Part shown: positions 26,277 through 33,889 of the stretch, piece by piece
Layout: each line of letters starts with the position of its first letter
How positions within the stretch are numbered: position 1 is the first letter of the stretch
IMG/VR virus record: IMGVR_UViG_3300028377_000008
Coordinates: 16,690-80,689 of that record
From: a virus
Strand: one strand, 5' to 3'
DNA: 64,000 nt
Translations under genes and position numbers: made by a program
The notes under the pieces: generated by a model
Database searches by the model: none
Told to the model about the DNA's origin: nothing
The model's input: the letters and a program-made list of their open reading frames with translations, nothing else

Positions 26277-27028
26277 GCAAGTTTTATCTGGACCAAATTT
26301 TTAAAGAAGGGGCAAAACACATATCTAAAAGCCAAAAAGCTCTTAGATATCTGGCGTCCCGAGGAGTTTCAGAAGATCAAATTACAGACCTCAACTTAGG
26401 ATACATCCCAGAAGATGAGTGGCCTCCTTATATAGATCCTAAGAAAGCAACTGAAGAAGAGTTGCATTATTGGAAGCAGTCTGGTAAAGGAGTTAAGCTG
26501 AAAGGTAAACTCCTTTTCCCTATGACCAATGCTATCGGAATTAAAAAGGCTCTTCAGATTAGAACTCCAGACCCCAAGATCAAAGACTATTGGAAGTTGT
26601 ATACACTGAGGGCAGACATAGACGCTCTCTTTTTTGGGACTAATGTGGCCATGCCTCATATATGGGAGACTAGAGAAGTTTATTTGGTGGAAGGGATCTT
26701 TGATCTGTTTCCAATGCAAAGGGTCTTTCCAAATACACTGTGTTGTGGTACAGCTACGTTGAACCCTGAACAGATCACATTTCTTAAACGTTATGTAGAT
26801 CGAGTACATATCATGTTCGATCATGATGAACAGGGGGAGAAGTTTTTTAACAAGTTTTATAGAGAATATCGGAGAGATTTCGATATCATTGAGAAAGTCT
26901 CATATGGCGGAAGTGACCCTTCCGATTCATGGGAGAGATTGGGAGAAGAAAGTTTCCGGCAACAATTTGGATCGGAACTTTTTTACTCTCTCAATAGTTC
27001 AAATAGAGCAGGACCCCTTTTTGGGTAA
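26273..27028 (+). CDS. DnaG-like TOPRIM primase without zinc-binding domain
   Basis: A 251-residue protein resembling the catalytic core of DnaG. The segment ALRYLASRGVSEDQITDLNL is the typical start of the DnaG core. The TOPRIM fold has its glutamate in YLVEGIFDLFP (Glu140) and its DxD pair in MFDHDEQGEKF (Asp183, Asp185), preceded by a CCGTATLNPEQ turn. The CHC2 zinc finger and the C-terminal helicase-interacting domain are both absent. It may make primers with a separate zinc-binding partner, or be a specialised TOPRIM enzyme. Confidence 0.78.
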   Translation: MSKFYLDQIFKEGAKHISKSQKALRYLASRGVSEDQITDLNLGYIPEDEWPPYIDPKKATEEELHYWKQSGKGVKLKGKLLFPMTNAIGIKKALQIRTPDPKIKDYWKLYTLRADIDALFFGTNVAMPHIWETREVYLVEGIFDLFPMQRVFPNTLCCGTATLNPEQITFLKRYVDRVHIMFDHDEQGEKFFNKFYREYRRDFDIIEKVSYGGSDPSDSWERLGEESFRQQFGSELFYSLNSSNRAGPLFG

Positions 27029-27064
27029 TAATTAACACGAACCGAAAAACAAGGAGCCACTATT

Positions 27065-27625
27065 ATGGCACAAGATTATTGGATTGCAGACGAAGTCAAC
27101 GATATTGTTCAATCATACATGAAGTACCACGCAGATCTTATTGGAGCTAAGATTTGTTGTGTTTTCAAAGAAAAAGCTTCCAAAAGTGATGGAGTCCCCA
27201 TCGTTGGTAAGATTGGCAAAGTTACTGCCAAGTACAAGCCTTTCATGGAAGAGCCTTTCGACTATATGATGGAGATTGGCGCAGATGCATGGGCTGACCT
27301 AGATATGTCTCAACGAGAGGCATGGGTAGACCATCTATTAGAACATGCTTACGGTATTGAGAACGAGCGTACCGGAGACATGTCCTGGAAGCTTAGGAGC
27401 CCTGAGCTTATGGTTTTCCCTACGACCGTGAATCGTCATGGGTTGGGTTGGAAAACTGGCCTGGCAAAAATTGCTACGCTCCAACTCCCTCAGAATACCC
27501 CAACTCCTCCTACCTCTAAATCCGGTAAGGGCACGAATAAGACTGCCAAGAAAAGTTCGGGGTCAAATGCCGCAGCTAAAGGCAGTAATTCCGATGATTT
27601 TGACGATCTAATGTCAGACCTCTAA
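27065..27625 (+). CDS. Metallopeptidase-like fold with altered active site and gp32-like tail
   Basis: A 186-residue protein. Residues about 25-125 resemble the putative phage metallopeptidase family: an AKICCVF strand, YMMEIGADAWADL, then WVDHLLEHAYG, where that family has HExxH. Here the motif is HLLEH, so both metal histidines are kept but the catalytic glutamate is replaced by Leu. A Ser/Gly/Lys-rich linker follows and the protein ends SDDFDDLMSDL, strikingly like the T4 gp32 tip. It may therefore be a non-peptidase DNA-associated factor rather than an active protease. It has its own terminator. Confidence 0.6.
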   Translation: MAQDYWIADEVNDIVQSYMKYHADLIGAKICCVFKEKASKSDGVPIVGKIGKVTAKYKPFMEEPFDYMMEIGADAWADLDMSQREAWVDHLLEHAYGIENERTGDMSWKLRSPELMVFPTTVNRHGLGWKTGLAKIATLQLPQNTPTPPTSKSGKGTNKTAKKSSGSNAAAKGSNSDDFDDLMSDL

Positions 27626-27644
27626 TTTCCCAACTAGAATCATA

Positions 27645-27677
27645 GGGGCGGCTCATTAAGATGGGTCGCCCCTTTTT
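27645..27677 (+). terminator. Intrinsic terminator
   Basis: An 11-bp stem, GGGGCGGCTCA with TGGGTCGCCCC (27645-27672, two wobbles), followed by five Ts. Confidence 0.92.
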
Positions 27678-27700
27678 ACCTTTTGATTTTAGAGGTTTTC

Positions 27701-28642
27701 ATGCCACAACTTAAAGCGCCCTTCCCTTATTTTGGAGGTAAATCCTCTATAGCGGATTTGGTCTGGGATCGATTTGGAGAAGTTCGATCCTATATCGAGC
27801 CTTTCGTAGGGTCCGCCGCCATTTCTTTGGCTAACCCACGACCGGAAGCGTTAGAATTGGAAATACTAAACGACCTCGATGGTATGATAACAAATGCCTG
27901 GAGAACCTTGAAGTGGAATCCTGAAGAATTAAAACCTATAATTGATTGGCCCATGAATGAGTTGGATCTTCATGCTCGTTCCGAATGGGTAGAATCTCAA
28001 AGGGGAGAGTTAGAGGCACGTTTACATGGAGAAGACCTAACGGATATTCTTAGGACAGATCCACATTTCCATGATGTAAAAATAGCAGCATGGTGGATAT
28101 GGGGAATGGGAGCTGCTATTGGAGATGCTTTTGTAAAACAGAAAAAAGCGATCCCCTGCGTCTATTCTCCTAGAGGTGTGCATGGTAAAACTTTCGATGT
28201 AGATGCTATGCTTGCTAAATTTGAAACTCGTCTCCGAAATACCCGAGTAACTTGTGGGAATTGGAAAAGAGTTGTTGGAGACAATATTCTTCTCAATACA
28301 ACTCCGGTAGCAGTCTTCTTAGACCCTCCTTATGCGAATAAGGATAGACACGACACTTATGCTCATGAAAGCTACTCAGTGGCTTCTGAGGTTGGTGAGT
28401 GGTGTTTAGAGCATGGGGATAATCCCGACGTGAAGATTATACTTGCGGGTTACGAAGGGGATTATGAATTACCAGAGTCTTGGGAGTGTATTCCCTGGAA
28501 AACTATGGGTGGATATGGTAATATATCACGAGTGGAGGGAGGAACAACTAGGGGCAAGGAAAACGCTTGCAAAGAGCGTCTTTGGTTAAATCCTTCTTGC
28601 AATGCTTCTTACGATTCTTCTATATTTTCATCGTTTATCTAA
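27701..28642 (+). CDS. Dam-like DNA adenine methyltransferase (D12 class)
   Basis: The ATG at 27701 has an AGAGG site and places the conserved start APFPYFGGKSSIADLV at residue 6; an in-frame TTG at 27683 is less likely. The 313-residue enzyme then shows SYIEPFVGSAAISLA (SAM binding), a catalytic VFLDPPYANKD motif with DPPY, and a C-terminal target-recognition region with little similarity to E. coli Dam. It should methylate adenine at N6 in a short site, probably for protection from restriction. Confidence 0.85.
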   Translation: MPQLKAPFPYFGGKSSIADLVWDRFGEVRSYIEPFVGSAAISLANPRPEALELEILNDLDGMITNAWRTLKWNPEELKPIIDWPMNELDLHARSEWVESQRGELEARLHGEDLTDILRTDPHFHDVKIAAWWIWGMGAAIGDAFVKQKKAIPCVYSPRGVHGKTFDVDAMLAKFETRLRNTRVTCGNWKRVVGDNILLNTTPVAVFLDPPYANKDRHDTYAHESYSVASEVGEWCLEHGDNPDVKIILAGYEGDYELPESWECIPWKTMGGYGNISRVEGGTTRGKENACKERLWLNPSCNASYDSSIFSSFI

Positions 28643-28666
28643 TATAAAATGAGCTAGGTTACGAAT

Positions 28667-30088
28667 ATGTCATTTGATACGAAATATCGCCCACTTAAAT
28701 TTGAAGATGTGGTAGGTCAAAAAGGGACAGTTGATGTTCTTAAAAAATTAGTTACAACAGATCAGGTTTTTCATAAGTCTTATATCTTTGCGGGTCCTTC
28801 CGGTACGGGCAAGACTACTACTGCTCGTATTTTGGCTAGAGCAATGCTTTGTGATGATGTAGATCCGGATACCGGAGAGCCTTGCAATCAATGTGAGTCT
28901 TGTCGAGAGATCATAGATGGCACCTCTTCCTTCTCTTTTATTGAGATGGATGCTGCCAATAACTCGGGGGCCGATAAAATTCGTCAGATCGTAGATGAAC
29001 TTGATTATTATACCTTAGGTGGAAAGGATCGAAAGATTTACCTGATAGATGAATGCCACCGTCTTTCAGCGCAGGCCATGGACGCTCTTCTCAAACCAAT
29101 GGAAGATAACGTAACGGGGAGCAAAGACAAACGACTGGTTTGTTTGTTCTGTACTACGGAACCTGAGAAGATTAGAAACACGATCAAAGCCCGTTGTATG
29201 ATGTTTGGAATCAAAGAACCTGAAAGGGAGGAAGCAGTTGATCGTCTTCGATGGATCTGTGAACAGGAAAATATCTCACATACAGAGGACGCTTTAGATA
29301 TCATCTATTCTTTTGGAAGAGGACAGATCCGTGATATGGTAAATGCCCTTGAAAGGGTATCGCAGGCGGGACCTGTTACTTCTGCAAATTCGAGAAAGCA
29401 TCTGGGCCTTGGTGCAGTTTCTAATTATTACCTCATTTTGGAGCATATTCAGGACGACCTCCCTAAAGCACTGTCATTGGCAGAAGAGACGTTAAGGATG
29501 GTTGACCCTCCCGCTTTCTACGAAGGACTAGCGGACGCAGCTATGGCTTCTTATCGAGCCTCCTGGGATATCTTAGAAGGAATTGGTTATGTAGACCAAG
29601 AAAAAGCTAAAAAGGTATTTGACCTATTGGGAGAAAATGTTCTTTGGATAGCAGATCGTATTTTGGGTTCAAGCAAAAAAATAGATGAGAATGTTTTGAC
29701 CTGTGAGTTGGTTATTTTACATCGTTATTTAAATGATGGGACTATTTTTTCCTCATCTAGTGTTCAAGGGGGTAGAGGCACCGCGCCTAAGCAAGTTAAT
29801 CCTAACGATTCTTGTGAAGATAGTTCTGATGATAGCTCGTCTGATGATACAGACGACGATACGACTACGATTCCGTCTGGATATAATGTTGACGTTGCCC
29901 GAGATTTGGCAAATGACATTTCACAGACGGGTTCACATTTCGTCAATCCTGATATGCCTGCAAAGCCAGAATTGGGAGACGAAGATGATGTGAACTCTAT
30001 AAGACCTTTAAACCCCACTAAAAGCGATCTCCGGAACTTTTCTGCACAGGATGTAAGAGAGTTTGATCGGAGATTTTTTGATGACTGA
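28667..30088 (+). CDS. dnaX: DnaX-like clamp loader subunit
   Basis: A 473-residue AAA+ protein. It begins KYRPLKFEDVVGQ, as gamma/tau subunits do. It has Walker A GPSGTGKTTT (Lys49), a four-cysteine zinc module (Cys62, 73, 76, 79; CNQCESC), Walker B YLIDECHRL (DECH) and a sensor region. From about residue 365 the sequence becomes Ser/Asp-rich and disordered. It should load the DnaN-like clamp encoded at 22951. No separate delta or delta-prime genes are seen here. It overlaps the NusG-like gene by eight bases. Confidence 0.9.
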   Translation: MSFDTKYRPLKFEDVVGQKGTVDVLKKLVTTDQVFHKSYIFAGPSGTGKTTTARILARAMLCDDVDPDTGEPCNQCESCREIIDGTSSFSFIEMDAANNSGADKIRQIVDELDYYTLGGKDRKIYLIDECHRLSAQAMDALLKPMEDNVTGSKDKRLVCLFCTTEPEKIRNTIKARCMMFGIKEPEREEAVDRLRWICEQENISHTEDALDIIYSFGRGQIRDMVNALERVSQAGPVTSANSRKHLGLGAVSNYYLILEHIQDDLPKALSLAEETLRMVDPPAFYEGLADAAMASYRASWDILEGIGYVDQEKAKKVFDLLGENVLWIADRILGSSKKIDENVLTCELVILHRYLNDGTIFSSSSVQGGRGTAPKQVNPNDSCEDSSDDSSSDDTDDDTTTIPSGYNVDVARDLANDISQTGSHFVNPDMPAKPELGDEDDVNSIRPLNPTKSDLRNFSAQDVREFDRRFFDD

Positions 30089-30608
30089 AAGCAGCAGCAA
30101 ACAGTGGGTTATTCTTGAATTATCTCATATGGGGGAGAAGGAAAGCCCTCCAGATTTAGTTAAATTATTAAAGGGGGATATCGGAGATGAAAAGGTAGAG
30201 ATCTTTGTGCCTTCTGCTTCTTTTCATAGGAGGGATAATTGGGTTACCATTTGTCTTATGGAAGGTTATATTTTCATTGAAGGAGGACTAGCTGCCGGAT
30301 TTTATTTCGATCTGGAAAGATCCGCCTATATTCAGAGGGTATTGACTAGAGATGAACCCCATGGTCGATTTATCGTCTACATTCCAGGAGAAGAGGTAGA
30401 TGAATTAAAAGCTCGCCTCCGTACTCAAACCCTTCGAGATTTTGGAGAAGGAGACTATGTTGAGATCATCGAAGGAGCTTATGAAAATTTAGAAGGTACG
30501 GTCCTAGATTTTAACCCACAAACAGATCACGCATTAGTGGAGATTCACGAATTGGTTAGTATTGAAACCATTGTGGAACTCCCTTTGCAATTTTTACGAA
30601 AAATTTAA
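30081..30608 (+). CDS. NusG/Spt5-like transcription elongation factor
   Basis: The ATG at 30081 overlaps the dnaX stop. An upstream in-frame ATG at 30063 is less well placed. The 175-residue protein has an NGN-type domain (WVILELSHMGEK, KVEIFVPSAS, LMEGYIFIEG) and a C-terminal KOW domain (GDYVEIIEGAYENLEGTV). NusG binds RNA polymerase and alters pausing and termination. A phage copy, two genes before a sigma-like factor and just upstream of the virion genes, suggests control of late transcription through the many terminators in this genome. Confidence 0.77.
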   Translation: MTESSSKQWVILELSHMGEKESPPDLVKLLKGDIGDEKVEIFVPSASFHRRDNWVTICLMEGYIFIEGGLAAGFYFDLERSAYIQRVLTRDEPHGRFIVYIPGEEVDELKARLRTQTLRDFGEGDYVEIIEGAYENLEGTVLDFNPQTDHALVEIHELVSIETIVELPLQFLRKI

Positions 30609-30628
30609 CACGAAACTAAGGAAAAGAT

Positions 30629-31573
30629 ATGTCAAAGAACCTAATTGTAGACGGTATGAACATCGCATTTCGGAGCCATCATATCTATGATGTAAAGCAG
30701 GGTCTTAAAACGTCGTCAGGCGTCCCTACAGGTATTGTTTATGGATTCGTAAAGAGAGTCCTTAAATGGAAAAGACAATACCCCGAGCATAAAATTACAG
30801 TGGCCTGGGACTGTCCTACTGCGAAGAAAGAACGTCAAAAGGTTTTTGCAGATTATAAATCCAATCGCGATCGGGATTTTAAAGAAGTAGAGTCTGATAA
30901 AGAAGGGGAAGAAATGATCGACATCTTCACCCTCCAGATTGAGTTCCTTCAAAATTTCTTGAAGTCTTTGAATGTAGATCAGGTAAAAGCTAAAGGATAT
31001 GAGGCTGATGATCTAATTGGTACTTTGGCGCGAGGTCCCATGCAGGATGACCATAATATTATCCTTACTAGTGACAGAGATATGTTGCAGTTGGTGACCT
31101 GGAAGACTATCCAAATGACTCCCGAAGGCAAGGCATACGATCCGGACAAGGTTGCAGAAGATTATGGTGTTCGACCTGAGTACCTTCTAACTTTTCGAGT
31201 TTTTGATGGAGATTCCAGTGATTGTCTCCCTGGATTGCCTAGATTCCGTAAAAAAGTGATAGCCCGCATAGTCAATGACAACGACGGAAGTATCGAATCT
31301 ATTTATAATTCTGATATAGAGAACCTGTCTGATAAGGAGACAGAAAAACTTGCAGCCTTTGAAGATCAGGCTCAAATTAATTCTCAAATTATGACATTAC
31401 GAACTGTAGACGACTACGAGTGTATAAAAGGAAATTGGAATAAAGACGAAATTAACGGTATGTGCGATCTTTTAGAATTTAAATCTCTTCGAGCAGAGTT
31501 GCTTGAAGCTAATAATCCCAATCAAGGTTTCCTGAGGTACACTGATGAGTCGTTATTACATTCAACCGATTGA
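30629..31573 (+). CDS. 5'-3' exonuclease / flap endonuclease
   Basis: A 314-residue FEN-family nuclease like the PolA N-terminal domain or T4 RNase H. Metal-binding acids appear in order: IVDGMN (Asp8), AWDCP (Asp61), GYEADDLIG (Glu125, Asp127, Asp128), TSDRDMLQL (Asp149, Asp151) and DGDSSDCLPGLPR, the last followed by a helix-turn element. It should remove RNA primers and 5' flaps so that the NAD ligase can seal the strand. The next gene starts inside its last 29 bases. Confidence 0.88.
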   Translation: MSKNLIVDGMNIAFRSHHIYDVKQGLKTSSGVPTGIVYGFVKRVLKWKRQYPEHKITVAWDCPTAKKERQKVFADYKSNRDRDFKEVESDKEGEEMIDIFTLQIEFLQNFLKSLNVDQVKAKGYEADDLIGTLARGPMQDDHNIILTSDRDMLQLVTWKTIQMTPEGKAYDPDKVAEDYGVRPEYLLTFRVFDGDSSDCLPGLPRFRKKVIARIVNDNDGSIESIYNSDIENLSDKETEKLAAFEDQAQINSQIMTLRTVDDYECIKGNWNKDEINGMCDLLEFKSLRAELLEANNPNQGFLRYTDESLLHSTD

Positions 31574-32330
31574 CCCCGCAGAACTCGCCCAACGTTTTTC
31601 GACGGAAGATATACTAGACCCCATTCATGGACAAGATGAAGAATGGATGAATCCCCGTTTGGATAAAATCCGAGACGTTTTAGACCGTCTTCCAGATCGA
31701 GAGACGGATCTGATTCGTCTTTATTTTTTTAGAAATAAGAAACAGACCGACATTGCGGAAATCTTCGGCATTACTCAAGCAGCAGTTTCTTATCGAATTA
31801 AGAGAGCGTTGTCAAGGATTAGATTTCTAGTAGATATGCCAGACCTAGATAAACATGATATTTATGATATCCTGATTGATATCATGCCTACTGAATTAGA
31901 TGCTTCTATTTTCAAGGAAATGTATGAAACCACCTGTCAGTCCGAAGTCGCCAATAGGCTTGAGATTACTCAAGGAAGGGTACGACATCGTTTTATTAAA
32001 AACCTGCATCATTTAGGTAAGACCCTTCTTGATAGGTTTTATGCTTGGGCTAATACCTTAGATCCTACATCATTTGAGGCGAAAAATGTATTAGAAAAGC
32101 TCGACTGTATCTCTCATCGTATGGATGGTATGGAACCTGAAGACTTTGAAGAGGAATTAAATGCAATAACTGCTATTGTAGAAGACCTCCCCTCCGAATT
32201 ACAAGACGAAGAAACTCTCCAATTTGCGGCTATCTACCGCGTTTTCGTCCGAATCCGTTACAATTTTAATATCCTAAGAGAAGTGAAGCTTCCTAAATGG
32301 AGTAAACGGGCTAAAAATACCCTTACTTGA
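31545..32330 (+). CDS. Sigma-like transcription factor with two helix-turn-helix regions
   Basis: A 261-residue protein. Residues about 35-95 resemble sigma70 region 4: LDRLPDRETDLIRLYFFRN then DIAEIFGITQAAVSYRIKRA, a clear helix-turn-helix. A second one lies near 130-150 (CQSEVANRLEITQGRVRHRF). Region 2, needed for promoter melting, is not recognisable, so it may act with another factor, as T4 gp55/gp33 do, to direct polymerase to late promoters. It stands at the junction between replication and virion genes, which supports a late regulator. It overlaps the preceding gene by 29 bases. Confidence 0.72.
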   Translation: MSRYYIQPIDPAELAQRFSTEDILDPIHGQDEEWMNPRLDKIRDVLDRLPDRETDLIRLYFFRNKKQTDIAEIFGITQAAVSYRIKRALSRIRFLVDMPDLDKHDIYDILIDIMPTELDASIFKEMYETTCQSEVANRLEITQGRVRHRFIKNLHHLGKTLLDRFYAWANTLDPTSFEAKNVLEKLDCISHRMDGMEPEDFEEELNAITAIVEDLPSELQDEETLQFAAIYRVFVRIRYNFNILREVKLPKWSKRAKNTLT

Positions 32331-32339
32331 TGTAGTAGA

Positions 32340-32400
32340 CTTTCGGTATTCCTTTTTTATCGTATAGCATACGGAATCACTTTAACTCATCCGAAAGGAG
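32340..32400 (+). promoter_or_regulatory. Leader hairpin covering a ribosome binding site
   Basis: CTTTCGG (32340-32346) is the exact complement of CCGAAAG (32391-32397), which overlaps the AAGGAG of the next gene. Nested CGTAT/ATACG and ATTCC/GGAAT pairs lie inside. Folding would hide the ribosome binding site. Confidence 0.45.
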
Positions 32401-32407
32401 CAACGTC

Positions 32408-32686
32408 ATGAAAGACAGCATCCATCATCGAGTAATAATGTCAAAAAGGGTTGCTGCTAAGTATATAGACTCAGTTGCTGAAGTAGGAAGAACTTTGACC
32501 GTATACTTCTCAGACGATCGTGTAATGCGATCTTTTGTGAAGGACGTGAAGGTGGCTTCATACGGATCAAGCGTGTCAGTAACCGAAGGGTTTGACCACG
32601 CTACTTTTATGTCCACTGATCAGGACGCAATTCATAATGTTGTATCCAAGGCTGATAAATTGGGCCTTGAATCCACTGAAATGTAA
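32408..32686 (+). CDS. Unknown protein, probably virion-associated
   Basis: A 92-residue protein with an AAGGAG site partly buried in an upstream hairpin. Near its N-terminus it has MSKRVAAKYIDSVAEVG, a K/R-V-A pattern recurring in several proteins of the virion region. No domain recognised. It opens the block of genes leading to the terminase and portal. Confidence 0.6.
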   Translation: MKDSIHHRVIMSKRVAAKYIDSVAEVGRTLTVYFSDDRVMRSFVKDVKVASYGSSVSVTEGFDHATFMSTDQDAIHNVVSKADKLGLESTEM

Positions 32687-32706
32687 TTCAGCCCGAGGAC
32701 TACACT

Positions 32707-33030
32707 ATGAGCAACTGGTACGATAATTTTACTAATTTTGATGTCTCGAAGGTCGCCACTAAGTCGACCGGAATGGACTATTTCCTTAGCGACACCATTG
32801 AAGCCGACGAACGGTTTCATGATATGCGCCATGCTACTATAGCAGATGAGATGCCTGATCAAATGAGGGTAGCTTCTGTGGACCAACTATCAGGCTTTAC
32901 CCGTGTTGCGAATACCAACACCTTAGTTCGTAAGTCAGAACAGGACCTATGGTCTCTCAAAGAAGGCGATGATGGGGAATTCCTTATCGAACGTCTTTTC
33001 GATGAAACCGGTAATCCCTTGAAGGTGTGA
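32707..33030 (+). CDS. Unknown protein, probably virion-associated
   Basis: A 107-residue protein with a GAGG site. It contains SKVATKS, MRVASVDQLSGF and TRVANTN, several copies of the short R/K-V-A motif shared by neighbouring products. No family recognised. Four bases separate it from the next gene. Confidence 0.6.
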   Translation: MSNWYDNFTNFDVSKVATKSTGMDYFLSDTIEADERFHDMRHATIADEMPDQMRVASVDQLSGFTRVANTNTLVRKSEQDLWSLKEGDDGEFLIERLFDETGNPLKV

Positions 33031-33034
33031 TCAT

Positions 33035-33862
33035 ATGGTTTCCATGCTAGGATTTGAAAAATTTCTCAGGGAAAATCGTACCTGGTTTAAAATAGACTCT
33101 CTATCTAATAACTCAATAACTTTTATTACCAGAGATAACGGCAACGTAGGTTCCGAAACTCCTGGTAGGGAAGACTTACTAGAAGCTAAGAGATTACGAA
33201 AACTTTTAAAGTCCGAGTTTCCTGAGTGGAAATGGGAAGCGGATTATGTAGATGAATGGGTAGAGGTCACTGGTACTTATGTAGGAGAAATGCGAATGTC
33301 TTCAAAGAAACGAATTACGATCTCCAGTGGAGACTCTTTACATGTAAAAGTGGCGAAAAGAGTCTTCGCTAAGAAAGCTGGAGTACCTGTATCCCGAACT
33401 AAAACAGCGGGAGAGATTCGATTCATTAAGGATCAAGGACCTGAACAGAGAGAAATCCCTTCTGATTTTAAGTTCAAATCGAAATATGTCAAGCCTCTTT
33501 CCAAAACAATGTGGTCGCTGTCCGTTGCAATGGGGCATTTGATTTCTGCAAAGGATAGATTCACTAAGATCAAAAGTGTGAATATCTCTCCTGATGGAAA
33601 GTTGGGAGGTAAAGGGTATATTCAAGAAATTAGAGAGATGAGAAAAGGTCTTGGAGAAGCTATCGAAATTATTACTAACAGTATTGATACGATTTCAGAT
33701 GAAATTCGTGCGGATCATTGGAAAGAACCAATTGAAACAATGTCGCAGGATGATCAAGACGAAGTAGATGAGATTATGGAAGAAGCGGAAGACATCATTT
33801 CGGATCCCGAAGGTTTTGGGGATGATGAAGTTGATGAAATGGAAGAGAATCTTCAAGATTAA
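33035..33862 (+). CDS. Unknown protein, probably virion-associated
   Basis: A 275-residue protein with a basic middle (VKVAKRVFAKKAGVPVSRTK) and a strongly acidic C-terminal 60 residues. A helical segment (LSVAMGHLISAKDRF to EIITNSIDTISDEI) could form a coiled coil. It follows the preceding stop by four bases. No known family recognised. Confidence 0.6.
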   Translation: MVSMLGFEKFLRENRTWFKIDSLSNNSITFITRDNGNVGSETPGREDLLEAKRLRKLLKSEFPEWKWEADYVDEWVEVTGTYVGEMRMSSKKRITISSGDSLHVKVAKRVFAKKAGVPVSRTKTAGEIRFIKDQGPEQREIPSDFKFKSKYVKPLSKTMWSLSVAMGHLISAKDRFTKIKSVNISPDGKLGGKGYIQEIREMRKGLGEAIEIITNSIDTISDEIRADHWKEPIETMSQDDQDEVDEIMEEAEDIISDPEGFGDDEVDEMEENLQD

Positions 33863-33889
33863 CACTTCGCGATAGCCCAGGTAAAAAAT

